The position numbers were made by a program, and so were the translations under genes. Shown here in pieces: positions 8,219 through 17,029 of a DNA stretch of 52,559 nt; the first letter of the stretch is position 1; the number at the start of each line of letters is the position of its first letter. The DNA comes from Phycisphaerales bacterium. Lineage in GTDB: Bacteria; Planctomycetota; UBA1135; UBA2386. The notes beneath the pieces were generated by a model. The model searched no databases. It had not been told where the DNA came from and was given only the letters and a program-made list of their open reading frames with translations. The stretch lies in NCBI GenBank assembly GCA_020247305.1, contig JADCJE010000029.1, positions 1 to 52,559 on the forward strand, given 5' to 3'.

Positions 8219-8243
8219 GGCCCTCAGGTTGCCTCTGAAGGCC
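8219..8243 (+). other. Imperfect hairpin downstream of the DUF1858 gene
   Basis: GGCC-C-TCAG, a 7-base loop, then CTGA-A-GGCC form an 8-bp stem with one C/A mismatch. It lies 32 bases after the stop of the small CxxC gene. No T-run follows, so a terminator role is only possible. The rest of 8187-8402 shows nothing I recognise. Confidence 0.25.
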
Positions 8244-8402
8244 GCGCGTGCGGTCTCGGCGTGAACGCGGTCTCGTGCTGCGCACGCGCCGCAACGGCTC
8301 GCCATCCGCACCGAACGTCCGCCGCTGCAACGGCGACGCTTGCACCCTGCCTCGCAACGGCCAGAATCCGCGACGGCGCGACTGCGCCAGCCCCTCCACT
8401 CC

Positions 8403-8723
8403 ATGGTCACCGAACTCAACGACAGCAACTTCCAGAGCACCGTCCAAGGCGCGAAGACGCCGGTGCTCGTCGACTTCTCCGCCACCTGGTGCGGCCCCTG
8501 CAAGGCGCTCGCGCCGACGATCGACAAGGTCGCGACCGAGTACACCGGCAAGCTCGCCGTCTACAAGGTCGACATCGACAACGCGCAGGAGTCGGCCGCC
8601 TCGTTCGGCATCCAGAGCGTGCCGACGTGCATCTTCTTCAAGGGCGGCAAGGAAGTCGGCCGCTTCCTCGGCAACCAGCCGTTGCAGGCGATCAAGAGCC
8701 AGATCGACCGCGTGCTTGCCTGA
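8403..8723 (+). CDS. trxA: Thioredoxin
   Basis: This 106-residue protein is a complete thioredoxin of normal length. The active site is WCGPC at residues 29-33 after VLVDFSATW, and the cis-proline loop is SVPTCIFFKGG. Such proteins reduce protein disulfides in the cytoplasm with electrons from thioredoxin reductase, which is not in this window. ATG at 8403 gives the standard N-terminus. The cis-Pro is followed by Thr-Cys, which adds a third cysteine near the active site, a variation seen in some bacterial thioredoxins. The lipB gene follows with an apparent overlap. Confidence 0.95.
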   Translation: MVTELNDSNFQSTVQGAKTPVLVDFSATWCGPCKALAPTIDKVATEYTGKLAVYKVDIDNAQESAASFGIQSVPTCIFFKGGKEVGRFLGNQPLQAIKSQIDRVLA

Positions 8724-9363
8724 TCCAACGCCGGCCCGCGCCGCCGACGACGCGCGGCAGGTCGAGGTGATCGACCTCGGCCGCGCCGCGTACGGCGACG
8801 TGCTCGAACGCATGCGTGCCCGGCACGCAGCCGTGCAGCGCGGCGAAGCCGATGGCGTGGTCTGGCTCGTCGAGCACGAACCGGTGTACACGGCCGGTCG
8901 AGCGACGCCGACCGGCGACCTCGGGCCAGGGATCGTGCCGATCGAGCGCGGCGGCAAGATCACCTACCACGGCCCCGGGCAACTGACCGTCTACCCGCTC
9001 GTGCGCCTGCCGCGGCGCGACGTGCGCGACTGGCTTCGGCGCCTCGAAGCCTTCGGGGTCCGCATCGCCGCCCGCTTCGGCCTCACCGCCACGCCGTCCG
9101 TCGACGGCACCGGCGTGTTCGTCGGCGACCGCAAGTTCGCGTCGATCGGCGTGCACGTGAAGGGCTGGGTCAACCTGCACGGCATCGGCGTCAACATCGC
9201 GATGGACCTGACGCCGTGGCACGCGGTGCGGCCTTGCGGCCTCGCACCCGACGTGATGACCGACCTGTCGCGCGCCGCCGGGCGGCCGATCGCGATGGCC
9301 GAGGCCGCTGCCGCCGCCGCCGGCGAGGTTTCCGTGCTGGTCGATCCGGACGGTGCGGTATGA
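8716..9363 (+). CDS. lipB: Octanoyl-ACP:protein octanoyltransferase LipB
   Basis: This protein, about 215 residues long, transfers octanoate from acyl carrier protein to lipoyl domains, the first step of lipoate synthesis. Motifs are VWLVEHEPVYTAGR, the glycine-rich KITYHGPGQL, Lys140 in DRKFASIGV, and the catalytic Cys174 in RPCGLAPDVMT. The start is uncertain. TTG at 8716 overlaps the thioredoxin stop and keeps the first beta strand (VEVIDLGRAAY); GTG at 8767 would cut into that strand. LipA, the sulfur-inserting partner, is not in the window. The Mrp/thioredoxin neighbourhood fits a cofactor and Fe-S theme. Confidence 0.93.
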   Translation: MPDPTPARAADDARQVEVIDLGRAAYGDVLERMRARHAAVQRGEADGVVWLVEHEPVYTAGRATPTGDLGPGIVPIERGGKITYHGPGQLTVYPLVRLPRRDVRDWLRRLEAFGVRIAARFGLTATPSVDGTGVFVGDRKFASIGVHVKGWVNLHGIGVNIAMDLTPWHAVRPCGLAPDVMTDLSRAAGRPIAMAEAAAAAAGEVSVLVDPDGAV

Positions 9364-9373
9364 ACGGCGAGCG

Positions 9374-11065
9374 ATGAGCGGCAGCGTCGAACTGGATCGC
9401 GACGGGGCGAACCTGTGCATCCGGTTCCCCTACCGACCCGACCTCGTCGCCGCGGTGAAGGACATCCCCGGCCGTCGCTGGGATCCCAAGGACAAGGTCT
9501 GGCGGGTGCCCGCGGCGCAGGTCGAGACGGTCTACGCGGCCCTGACGCGCCACCTGTTCGAGTTCGCGCCCGAAGTATCGTCGCTGCTCGCCGGCACGCT
9601 GCGCCCGGCAGCGCCGCGGGACGCCGGCGGCGGCCGCAGCCGGGCGCGGGCGCCGATCGCACTGCCGGGCGACGAGGCCAACGCCGCGCCGGACGACCGC
9701 AACGCGGCGGCGGCGACCGACGGCGGCGGATCGGCGACGCTGCGCGCGCCCGCGTGGACGGTGCGCGAACTCAACGAGCGCGTGCGCGACGGCCTGAAGC
9801 AGCTGTTCCCCGAGTCGCTGTGGGTCGTCGGCGAAGTCGTCGACTTCGACAAGAGCTCCGGCCGCCAGCACCGCTTCTTCAAGCTCGTCGAGAAGGCCGC
9901 CGGCGAGGGCAGCGTCGTCGCAACGGTCGAGGTGGCCCTGTTCGCCGGCGTCGCCGAGCGGCTGCTGACCGCGCTGCAGCGCCACGACCCGCCGCTGGCG
10001 CTGCGCGACGGCCTGGAGATCCGCGCGCAGGCCAAGGTCGACTTCTACCCGCAGTCGGGCCGCTTCCAGCTGGTCGTGCAGGACATCGACCCGAGCTTCA
10101 CGCTCGGCAAGCTGGCGCTGTCGCGCGAGCAGGTGCTGCGCGAACTCGCCGACAAGGGCCTGCTGCAGCGCAACCGCATGCTCGGCGCGCCGACGCCGGC
10201 GCTGCGCATCGGCGTGCTGACGAGCCCGGACGCCGACGGCTGGAACGACTTCCTGCGGCACCTGCAGGAGTCCGGCTGCGGCTTCGAGGTGACGCTCATG
10301 CCGGTCAAGGTGCAGGGCGCCGAACTGCGGCCGACGATGCTCGCCGGCCTGCGCTGGTTCGCCGAGCGCGCCGACGAGTTCGACGTCCTGTGCATCGTGC
10401 GCGGCGGCGGCTCGCGCACCGACCTGGCGTGGTTCGACGACCGCGAGGTCGCCTTCGCCGTCGCCCGCCATCCGCTGAAGGTGCTCGTGGGCATCGGCCA
10501 CCAACGTGACCAGTCGGTGCTCGACGTGATCGCGCACTCCGAGAAGACCCCGACGGCGGTCGCGCAGTGGCTCGTGCAAGGCGTCGAGAACGCGCGCGCC
10601 GACGTGCGCGACCGCGGCCAACGGCTGCTCACGGCGGTCGCCGAGCGCGTCGCCGTCGGCCGCGAGGACCTCGCGCGCGCTGGCCGCGACCTGCAGCGCT
10701 TCGTCGCGGAACGCCTGCACCGCTCGCGCGCGGATCTGGGCGCCAGCGGCCGGCAGATCGTCGCGGCGACGGCGCTGCGCCTGCAGCGGCACGCGTCGGA
10801 ACTGCGCGCTGCCGGCGTGCGCACGGCGATGGGCGCGTCGCGCGCGCTCGAACGCGGCGCGTCGCGCCTCGAGCAGCAGGCCATGCGCCTGCGCCTGCTC
10901 GATCCGCGCTCCGTGCTCGCGCGCGGCTTCGCGCTGGTGCGCGACGCCGCCGGCGCGGTGCTGCCGGCCGCCATGCGCGTGCGTCCAGGCCAGGAGATCC
11001 AGGTGCAGTTCCGCGACGGACGCGCCCGCGCCCGCGTGGACGACGTACAGGAGGAACGACCATGA
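9374..11065 (+). CDS. xseA: Exonuclease VII large subunit with N-terminal HARP-like extension
   Basis: This 563-residue protein degrades single-stranded DNA with the small subunit. From about residue 126 it is a normal XseA: OB-fold (ELNERVRDGLKQLFP, VVGEVVDF), then the nuclease domain with RGGGSRTDLAWFDD and VGIGHQRDQSVLD, and a long Arg/Ala-rich coiled coil. Unusually, it starts with an extra ~75-residue domain (LCIRFPYRPDLVAAVKDIP, RRWDPKDKVWRVP) that resembles the HARP DNA-annealing module of SMARCAL1-type proteins. An Ala/Gly/Arg linker follows. ATG at 9374 is 11 bases after the lipB stop; a GTG at 9353 is less likely. The stop overlaps the xseB start (ATGA). Confidence 0.92.
   Translation: MSGSVELDRDGANLCIRFPYRPDLVAAVKDIPGRRWDPKDKVWRVPAAQVETVYAALTRHLFEFAPEVSSLLAGTLRPAAPRDAGGGRSRARAPIALPGDEANAAPDDRNAAAATDGGGSATLRAPAWTVRELNERVRDGLKQLFPESLWVVGEVVDFDKSSGRQHRFFKLVEKAAGEGSVVATVEVALFAGVAERLLTALQRHDPPLALRDGLEIRAQAKVDFYPQSGRFQLVVQDIDPSFTLGKLALSREQVLRELADKGLLQRNRMLGAPTPALRIGVLTSPDADGWNDFLRHLQESGCGFEVTLMPVKVQGAELRPTMLAGLRWFAERADEFDVLCIVRGGGSRTDLAWFDDREVAFAVARHPLKVLVGIGHQRDQSVLDVIAHSEKTPTAVAQWLVQGVENARADVRDRGQRLLTAVAERVAVGREDLARAGRDLQRFVAERLHRSRADLGASGRQIVAATALRLQRHASELRAAGVRTAMGASRALERGASRLEQQAMRLRLLDPRSVLARGFALVRDAAGAVLPAAMRVRPGQEIQVQFRDGRARARVDDVQEERP
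11049..11054 (+). promoter_or_regulatory. Ribosome binding site of xseB
   Basis: AGGAGG, the strongest Shine-Dalgarno I see in the window, lies inside the end of xseA, 7 bases before the ATG at 11062. It fixes the xseB start. Confidence 0.75.
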
Positions 11066-11340
11066 GCAGCAGCAAGCCGAAGAAGGGCGACGAACCGACC
11101 TACGCCGCCGCCACCGCCGAACTGGAGCAGATCCTCGCGGACATCGAGAGCGGCGACGCCGACCTCGACGTGCTGGCCGAGAAGGTCGAGCGCGCAGCGG
11201 CGCTGCTGACCGTCTGCCGGCAGCGGCTGGCCGCCACCGAGACCAAGGTCCGCAAGGTCACCGCCGAGATCGCCGCCGCGCTCGAGGCGCCCGCGGCAGG
11301 CGGCGACGACGACGCAGACGAGGACGGAGACGCCAAGTGA
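11062..11340 (+). CDS. xseB: Exonuclease VII small subunit
   Basis: This 92-residue protein has the XseB helical hairpin: TYAAATAELEQILADIESGDADLDVLAEKVERAAALLTVCRQRL contains the conserved ELE-I--L-SG-L-LD pattern. Several XseB copies wrap the coiled coil of XseA to form exonuclease VII. The C-terminal tail is acidic (DDDADEDGD). The ATG overlaps the xseA stop in ATGA and follows a strong ribosome binding site, so the two subunits are translationally coupled. The stop overlaps the next gene's GTG (GTGA). Confidence 0.93.
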   Translation: MSSSKPKKGDEPTYAAATAELEQILADIESGDADLDVLAEKVERAAALLTVCRQRLAATETKVRKVTAEIAAALEAPAAGGDDDADEDGDAK

Positions 11341-11969
11341 ACTGGGACCAGGCGATCCTGACCTTCGGCGCGCTGATCGTCAGCCTGACGCTGCACGAGG
11401 CGATGCACGCCTGGGTGGCGATGCTGTTCGGCGACCTGACCGCGTACCGCACCGGGCAGGTGACGCTGAATCCGATCCCGCACATCCGGCGCGAGCCGTT
11501 CGGGATGCTGCTGCTGCCGATGATCAGCCTGATGGCGAGCAAAGGCACATCGTGCCTCGGCTTCGCGCACGCTCCGTACGATCCGGTGTGGGCGGCGCGC
11601 AATCCGCGCAAGGCGGCGGTGATGTCCGCCGCCGGCCCGTTCGGCAACCTGCTGCTGGCGGCGATCGCGTTCGGGACGCTGGCGGTCGTCGGCGTGTACC
11701 GCCACTACGACACGGCGACCGCGGTGCAGGTGATGGCCTTCGAGTTCCTCTACATCAACCTGCTGCTCGTGGTCTTCAACCTCATCCCGCTGCCGCCGCT
11801 CGATGGCGCCGGCGTGGTGCGCGGCCTGTGGCCTGCGGGCGGTCGCTGGCTCGACGCCTTCGCGGCGCTCCCGTTCAGCTTCGTCATCGTCTTCCTGCTC
11901 GCGTCGACCGTTCTCGGCGAAGTGATGACCCCGATCCTGCGGTGGGTGCTCGAACTGCTGCCGCGCTGA
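11337..11969 (+). CDS. Site-2 protease family membrane metalloprotease (M50)
   Basis: This 210-residue protein is an intramembrane zinc protease of the compact S2P group. The zinc motif is HEAMH at residues 20-24 in the first membrane helix. A later helix carries NLIPLPPLDGAGVV, whose Asp156 is the third zinc ligand. About five hydrophobic segments are visible, and no PDZ domain is present. Members of this short group are usually housekeeping proteases of unknown substrate. The insert NPIPHIRREPFGMLLLPM is the typical re-entrant loop. The GTG start overlaps the xseB stop, so it is coupled to exonuclease VII expression, though no functional link is known. Confidence 0.9.
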   Translation: MNWDQAILTFGALIVSLTLHEAMHAWVAMLFGDLTAYRTGQVTLNPIPHIRREPFGMLLLPMISLMASKGTSCLGFAHAPYDPVWAARNPRKAAVMSAAGPFGNLLLAAIAFGTLAVVGVYRHYDTATAVQVMAFEFLYINLLLVVFNLIPLPPLDGAGVVRGLWPAGGRWLDAFAALPFSFVIVFLLASTVLGEVMTPILRWVLELLPR

Positions 11970-11996
11970 CGCGGCCGCAGCCCGTGGCCGCGCACC

Positions 11997-12878
11997 TCAC
12001 GCCGGCGCGAGCAGCGCCGCGGCGTGTTCGAGCGACTGCGCGGCGTGCTCGATCGGCCGATGGCAGGCGGCGGAGCGCAGGGCGTCGAGGTAGGCCCGCA
12101 GCACCTCGCGGTCGTCGAGGTCGCGCAGCAGCGGCGCGACCGGCCGCCGGCCGACGTGCCGCAGATGCCGCATGCAATCCGACTTGGTGATGGTGCGACC
12201 GCCGCGGCACGGATCGACGAGCACCGGCCGCCGGCCGTGCAACCGCACCAGGAAGTGACCGGGCATGGCGACGCCGGCGGCCGACAGCCCCGCCCAGCGC
12301 GCCACCAGCATGTAGACGAGCGAAAGCGCGATCGGCGCGCCGACGCCGGTCGCGAGCACGCGGTCGACGGCGAGTTCCTCGACCGGGCCAGCCTCGCTGC
12401 GCCCGCCGCGCAGGCCAGCCTCGCCGCACAGGCGCTCGGCGAGGGTCCGCGCCGCGTACGGCAGGCTGCGGCCGGTGATGCGCGCAGCGACGGCGTGCGC
12501 GTGCTCGCGCAGGGCGCCGCCGAGCTCACGGTCCATCGGCACGAACGTGCGCACCATGCGCGTCAGCAGGGCGACGCCGGCGAGCAACGTCGTCGGCGAC
12601 CCTGCGCCCTGGCCGGCCAGCCGCAGCCGGCTCAGGCGAACGAGGCACTCGCGGACCTCGAGCGAACGCAGCAGCGAACGACACCGGGCGCGCACGCGGG
12701 CTGCGCCGGCCTCGGCGGCCACGCGCACCGCCGGCAGCGCCTGGTCGCCCCAGTGCAGCACGCGGGCGCGCGCGGCCGCAGCGACCGCAGGCTGCGCGTC
12801 GGCGAGCAGGTCGACGACGGCCGCCAGTTCGGCGGCGGTCGGCGGTGGCGGTGGATCGGCTTCGGTGTCGCGGGGCAT
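11997..12878 (-). CDS. SirB1-like transglutaminase-fold protein with N-terminal helical repeats
   Basis: This 293-residue protein has an N-terminal part of short helices (HEAT-like, roughly 15-85) followed by a SirB1/transglutaminase-like domain. Recognisable blocks are RVLATGVGAPIALSLVYMLVARWAGL, MPGHFLVRLHGRRPVLVDPCRGGR, which match the GIPI-LS-VY-A---GL and MPGHFLV motifs of the family. The protein lacks an obvious catalytic cysteine ahead of the GHF histidine, as is usual for SirB1-type members, so it may be a non-enzymatic adaptor. The ATG at 12878 is divergent from the decarboxylase gene, 168 bases away. The last ~40 residues form an Ala/His-rich helix. Confidence 0.8.
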   Translation of the reverse strand: MPRDTEADPPPPPTAAELAAVVDLLADAQPAVAAAARARVLHWGDQALPAVRVAAEAGAARVRARCRSLLRSLEVRECLVRLSRLRLAGQGAGSPTTLLAGVALLTRMVRTFVPMDRELGGALREHAHAVAARITGRSLPYAARTLAERLCGEAGLRGGRSEAGPVEELAVDRVLATGVGAPIALSLVYMLVARWAGLSAAGVAMPGHFLVRLHGRRPVLVDPCRGGRTITKSDCMRHLRHVGRRPVAPLLRDLDDREVLRAYLDALRSAACHRPIEHAAQSLEHAAALLAPA

Positions 12879-13046
12879 CTCGTGGTTGCGTCGGGCGGTG
12901 GCGGCGCGAGCATAGCAACCGACGTTGCGCGCGCAGCCGCGCCCCACGACGCCGACCGGCGCGCCGCTGCCGACGCGGCCGCACCGCCGCGGTGGCGCGC
13001 GCGGCAAGCGCCCGTGCCACCGCCGCCTCCACGCCCGAACGACGCC

Positions 13047-14495
13047 ATGCAACCCGAACCAGCCGCAGAAGCCGCCGACACGTCGATGTCCCCCGAGGAG
13101 TTCCGTCGGCTGGGCCATCGCGTCGTCGATTGGATCGCCGACTACCGCGCGCGCGTCGCCGCCATGCCCGTGCAAACGCAGACCCGGCCCGGCGACGTGC
13201 TGTCGGCGCTGCCGGCCGCCGCGCCCGAGCACCCAGAGGGCTTCGATGCGGTGCTGCGCGACCTCGACACCGTGCTGCTGCCGGCGCTCTCGCACTGGCA
13301 GCATCCGCGCTTCTTCGCCTACTTCCCGTCGAACGGCGACCTCGCGTCGGTGCTCGGCGACTTCCTGAGCACCGGCCTCGGCGCGCTCGGCCTGTCGTGG
13401 CAGACGGCGCCGGCGCTCACCGAGCTCGAACAGCGCGCCACCGAGTGGCTGGCGCAGCTCTGCGGGCTGTCGCCGGCGTGGCGCGGCGTGCTGCAGGACA
13501 CGGCGTCGACCTGCTCGTTCCTGGCGATGGTCTGCGCGCGCGAACGCGCCAGCGGCCACGGCGCCGCGCATGCGGGCATGCAGCACGGCGGCGCGCCGCT
13601 GGTCGTCTACACGAGCTGCGAAGCGCACAGCTCGATCGAGAAGGCGGCGCTGCTCGCCGGCTTCGGCCGCGAGCACGTGCGCAAGGTCGCCGTCGACGCC
13701 GCGCGGGCGATGGACGCCGCGGCGCTCGCGGCCGCCATGCGCGCCGACGCGGCCGCCGGCCTGCGGCCGTGCGCCGTCGTGGCGACGACGGGCACCACGG
13801 CGACCACCGCCATGGACCCGATCACGGCGTGCGCCGAAGCGGCCGACGCGCACGGCGCGTGGCTGCACGTCGACGCGGCGATGGCCGGCAGCGCCATGCT
13901 GCTGCCGGAGTGCCGCCCGCTGTGGCACGGCGTCGAGCGCGCCGACTCGATCGTCGTCAACCCGCACAAGTGGCTCGGCGCGGCCTTCGACTGCTCGGTG
14001 TTCTGGGTCCGCGACGACGAGCTGCTGGTGCGCGCGCTGAGCACCAACCCGAGCTACCTGCGCACCGAGGCCGACGGCCGCGTGCGCAACTACCGCGACT
14101 GGAGCATCGCGCTCGGCCGCCGCTTCCGCGCCCTCAAGCTGTGGAGCCTGCTGCGCACGCACGGCGCCGAACGGCTGCGGACCCGGCTGCGCCGCGACCT
14201 CGCCAACGCGCGCTGGCTCGCCGCCCAGGTCGAAGCGACGCCGCCATGGCGCCTGCTCGCGCCGACGCCGCTGCAGACCGTCGTGCTGCGCCACGAGCCG
14301 CCGGGACTAGCCGGCGACGAGCTCGACCGCCACACGCTGGCGTGGCTCGCTCGCGTGCACGCGACGGGCGCAGCGTGGCTGACGCCGACGCAACTCGACG
14401 GCCGCTGGGCGGTGCGCGCGTCGATCGGCGCGCTGGCGACGGAGCGCGCCGACGTGGCGGCGCTTTGGCGGCTGTTGCAGGACGCCGCGCACTGA
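13047..14495 (+). CDS. PLP-dependent group II amino acid decarboxylase
   Basis: This 482-residue protein belongs to the aromatic-L-amino-acid decarboxylase family. It opens with MSPEEFRRLGHRVVDWIADY, then HPRFFAYFPSNG, a PLP-ring region with SCEAHSSIEKA, the HVDAAMAGSA strand, and NPHKWLGAAFDCS with the Schiff-base Lys308. The family removes CO2 from aromatic or other amino acids to give amines. HPRFFAYFP and the AHSSIEKA histidine are typical of DDC/TDC-type enzymes, but the exact substrate cannot be read. ATG at 13047 is the first that gives the usual short N-terminus. It is divergent from the SirB1-like gene and convergent with the sensor kinase. Confidence 0.9.
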   Translation: MQPEPAAEAADTSMSPEEFRRLGHRVVDWIADYRARVAAMPVQTQTRPGDVLSALPAAAPEHPEGFDAVLRDLDTVLLPALSHWQHPRFFAYFPSNGDLASVLGDFLSTGLGALGLSWQTAPALTELEQRATEWLAQLCGLSPAWRGVLQDTASTCSFLAMVCARERASGHGAAHAGMQHGGAPLVVYTSCEAHSSIEKAALLAGFGREHVRKVAVDAARAMDAAALAAAMRADAAAGLRPCAVVATTGTTATTAMDPITACAEAADAHGAWLHVDAAMAGSAMLLPECRPLWHGVERADSIVVNPHKWLGAAFDCSVFWVRDDELLVRALSTNPSYLRTEADGRVRNYRDWSIALGRRFRALKLWSLLRTHGAERLRTRLRRDLANARWLAAQVEATPPWRLLAPTPLQTVVLRHEPPGLAGDELDRHTLAWLARVHATGAAWLTPTQLDGRWAVRASIGALATERADVAALWRLLQDAAH

Positions 14496-14503
14496 CTGCT
14501 CAA

Positions 14504-14531
14504 AGCCTGAGCGACAATCGTCTCTCAGGCT
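14504..14531. terminator. Hairpin between convergent genes
   Basis: AGCCTGAG (14504-14511) pairs with CTCAGGCT (14524-14531); inside, GAC/GTC extends the stem after one mismatch around an AATC loop. It lies between the decarboxylase and sensor-kinase stops. On the minus strand a short TTT follows, so it may serve both genes. The motif CTCTCAGGCTC recurs around 14586-14596. Confidence 0.45.
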
Positions 14532-14599
14532 CCGAGCGGCCGCGTTGGCGGCCACCAAGGGCAACGTGCGAGCCTGTAGCGTGAATCTCTCTCAGGCTC

Positions 14600-16375
14600 T
14601 CAGACCCGCACGGCGGGACGCTCGACCAGCGCTGGCAGCCGCACGCGGAACGTCGTGCCGCGGCCGGGCTCGCTCGTCACCGCGACGACGCCGTCGTGCC
14701 GTTCGACGATGCGGCGCACCAGCGTGAGCCCCAGCCCGGCGCCGTTGGCCTTGTCCGTCATCTGGTCGCGGCCGACCTGCCGGAACGGCTCGAACACCTG
14801 CTCCAGGTGCGCCGGCGCGATGCCGGACCCGCGATCGACGACCGCGACCTCGACCTCGTGCGCCCGGACCGACACCGCGACGTCCACCTGCGTGTCGCTC
14901 GGACTGAACTTGAGCGCGTTGTCGAGCAGACGGGTCCACATCTCGCGCAGCTTCTCGGCGTTGCCGAGCACGCTGGCCGTCGGCAGCTGGCTGACGTGGA
15001 CGCGCAGCCGCAACGCGGCGGGGAGCGCTTCGATGGCCGCGGCGATGGTCGCGCCGACCTCGGTCGGTCCCGTCGTCCAGGCCTCGTTCACCGTGAGTTC
15101 CAGCACGTCGTCGACGAGCCGTGCGAGCCGCCGGGCGCCGCTCAGGGCGATGCCGGAGAACTCGACGCGCGCGTCCACGTCGTCGTCGACCTGCGACAAG
15201 ATCTCGACGGCGCTCAGGATCTCGGTCATCGGCGTCCGGAACTCGTGGCTGATGTGGCCGACGAACTCCTCCTTGGCGCGGGCGGCCGCGAGGGCGGCGT
15301 CGCGCGAGCGGATCAGCTCCTGCTCGGTCTGCTCGCGCCGGCGCACGTTCTCCTGCAACCGAGCGGCCATCGCGTCGAAGGCGATGCCGAGCGCGCCGAT
15401 CTCGTCGGAGCCCTCGACGCCGGTGCGCGCGTCGAGGTCGCCCGCGGCCAGCCGCTTGGTGGCCTCGCGCAGCGACATCACCGGCACGAGCGTGCGGCGG
15501 ATCTGCATCAGGCCGGCGAGCAGCGCTAGCAGCAGCGTGAGGGCAGCAGTGGCCGAGAACCAGATCGCGAACTGGTCGCTGACCGCCAGCGCGTAGCGGA
15601 CCGGGCGCGTCTGCACGACGAAGAAGTTGCAGCCGAACTGCGGCTCGACGAAGACGTTCCAGTAGCGCGCGAGGTGCTCCTCACCGCCGTGGCGCCACGC
15701 GACGGTGCCCGACGACGGCGAGGCGAGCGCGGCCTCGGCGAACGGCTTCAGGTCGGGCGCGTCATCGCAGGTGCGATACAGCGGCCGCCAGCCCTGGTCG
15801 CACACCACCACGTCGGCGCCGACGCCGCACAGTTCGTTGCCGTCCCAGAACTTGTCCAGCCGGATGCGGACGGCGACGAGGCCCTGCGCCGGATCGCGGT
15901 CGCGCAGCGCACCCACCATCGTCAACCTGCCGTCGGCGCCGCAGAGGACGACGGGCCGCGCGCCGGCGAGGTGCTGCTTCCTGGCGGCGTCGAGCGGCGC
16001 CAACGGCGAAGGTTCGCCGAACAGCGCGAACATCGCGCCGTCGACCACGGTCCACGCCGCCTCGCAGCGGGCCGCGACGAGCGACTGCAGCACGGCCTGG
16101 TCGGACGGCGGCCGGTCCGCGAACGCGCGCGCAAGGGCGAGGTCGGTGGCGACGCGCCCCAGGCGCATCGTCACCTGCGCGCCGGCGGACTTGGCCGCGC
16201 CATGGAGCGCCGTCGTGGCTTCGCTCCGCATCAGCGAGGTCGTGCGGTCGACGGCGAAGACGGCGAAGGCGGCGATCGGCAGCAGCGCGCAGACGGCGAA
16301 CAGCGCGAAGAAGCGGCGCCCGATCCTCGAACCGAGGAGATCGCGCAGCGCGAGTTCACCGCCGGCCCGGCTCAT
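14600..16375 (-). CDS. Membrane sensor histidine kinase
   Basis: This 591-residue kinase has membrane helices at about 22-42 and 270-291 enclosing a ~225-residue periplasmic sensor, a HAMP domain (about 292-345), a short coiled coil, a HisKA domain with the phospho-acceptor His377 in GHISHEFRTPM, and an ATPase domain with the N box (RLLDNALKFS), DRGSGIAPAHLEQVFEPF and GAGLGLTLVRRIVERH. It transfers phosphate to a response regulator that is not encoded next to it. The periplasmic part has several cysteines (for example LCGADGR, ELCGVG, DVVVCDQ) and may be a CACHE-type fold. Its ATG overlaps the stop of the HAMP protein gene (ATGA), so these two are co-translated. Confidence 0.9.
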   Translation of the reverse strand: MSRAGGELALRDLLGSRIGRRFFALFAVCALLPIAAFAVFAVDRTTSLMRSEATTALHGAAKSAGAQVTMRLGRVATDLALARAFADRPPSDQAVLQSLVAARCEAAWTVVDGAMFALFGEPSPLAPLDAARKQHLAGARPVVLCGADGRLTMVGALRDRDPAQGLVAVRIRLDKFWDGNELCGVGADVVVCDQGWRPLYRTCDDAPDLKPFAEAALASPSSGTVAWRHGGEEHLARYWNVFVEPQFGCNFFVVQTRPVRYALAVSDQFAIWFSATAALTLLLALLAGLMQIRRTLVPVMSLREATKRLAAGDLDARTGVEGSDEIGALGIAFDAMAARLQENVRRREQTEQELIRSRDAALAAARAKEEFVGHISHEFRTPMTEILSAVEILSQVDDDVDARVEFSGIALSGARRLARLVDDVLELTVNEAWTTGPTEVGATIAAAIEALPAALRLRVHVSQLPTASVLGNAEKLREMWTRLLDNALKFSPSDTQVDVAVSVRAHEVEVAVVDRGSGIAPAHLEQVFEPFRQVGRDQMTDKANGAGLGLTLVRRIVERHDGVVAVTSEPGRGTTFRVRLPALVERPAVRV

Positions 16376-17010
16376 GGCATGGCGCCGTCGGCTACTGCGG
16401 CGACCGGGCGCGCGGTTGCGGCCGACTTCTTGCCGTCCACATCGACCGCGGTGAACGCCGCGAGCGCCGCGTCGACCTGCCGGACCGCGGCGCGCAGCGC
16501 CTCGCGGTGGCGACCGTCGAGATCGACGTCGATCTCGACGAGCCGGTCGAGGGCCTCGTGCACGGATGCCTGCGCCGCGCGCAGCCCGTCGACGCGCGCC
16601 GCCACGCCGGCGACCGCGGCGTTGAGGCAGGCGACCTCGTCCTTCAACATGTCGCTGCGCCGCGTGCGCAGCAGCGGCGGGATTTCGCCGCCAGCCAACT
16701 GCCGCAGATGCCGCTTGAAGCGCACCATCGGTCCGGCGATGCGGTGCGACTGGCGGATGCTGGTAAGGCCGACGACCGCCGCGCACAGCAGCACGATCAG
16801 CGGCAGCCGCTCGTGCAGGTAGAGCATGATGATCGCTTCCTCCTCGAAGCGCCGCGTCGGCGACGCGGCGAGATCGAGGACGACCGGGGCGAAGATGCCG
16901 CCGAGCAACGCGGCGAGGGCGAGCCCGCCGTGCAGGAGCCCGGCGAGCAGCATGCGGCCCTGCAGGCCCATGTCGACGAGGTAGCGCCGGCGCTTGTAGG
17001 GTGCGGCCAT
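16372..17010 (-). CDS. Small HAMP-type membrane protein
   Basis: This 212-residue protein has a basic N-terminus (YKRRRYLVD), two membrane helices (about 17-48 and 68-86) and then a HAMP-like segment (SHRIAGPMVRFKRHLRQLAGGEIPPLLRTRRSDML). A helical region with repeated Ala/Val/Asp heptads follows. It lacks a kinase or methyl-accepting domain, so it looks like a stand-alone transmembrane relay or scaffold. Many related short HAMP proteins begin with KRRRYLVDKxxQ. Its stop overlaps the start of the sensor kinase and it lies 19 bases after the pseudopilin, making a three-gene unit. It may tune or dock the kinase; that is inference. Confidence 0.75.
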   Translation of the reverse strand: MAAPYKRRRYLVDMGLQGRMLLAGLLHGGLALAALLGGIFAPVVLDLAASPTRRFEEEAIIMLYLHERLPLIVLLCAAVVGLTSIRQSHRIAGPMVRFKRHLRQLAGGEIPPLLRTRRSDMLKDEVACLNAAVAGVAARVDGLRAAQASVHEALDRLVEIDVDLDGRHREALRAAVRQVDAALAAFTAVDVDGKKSAATARPVAAVADGAMP

Positions 17011-17029
17011 GGTTGGGGAATCCTCGGGC

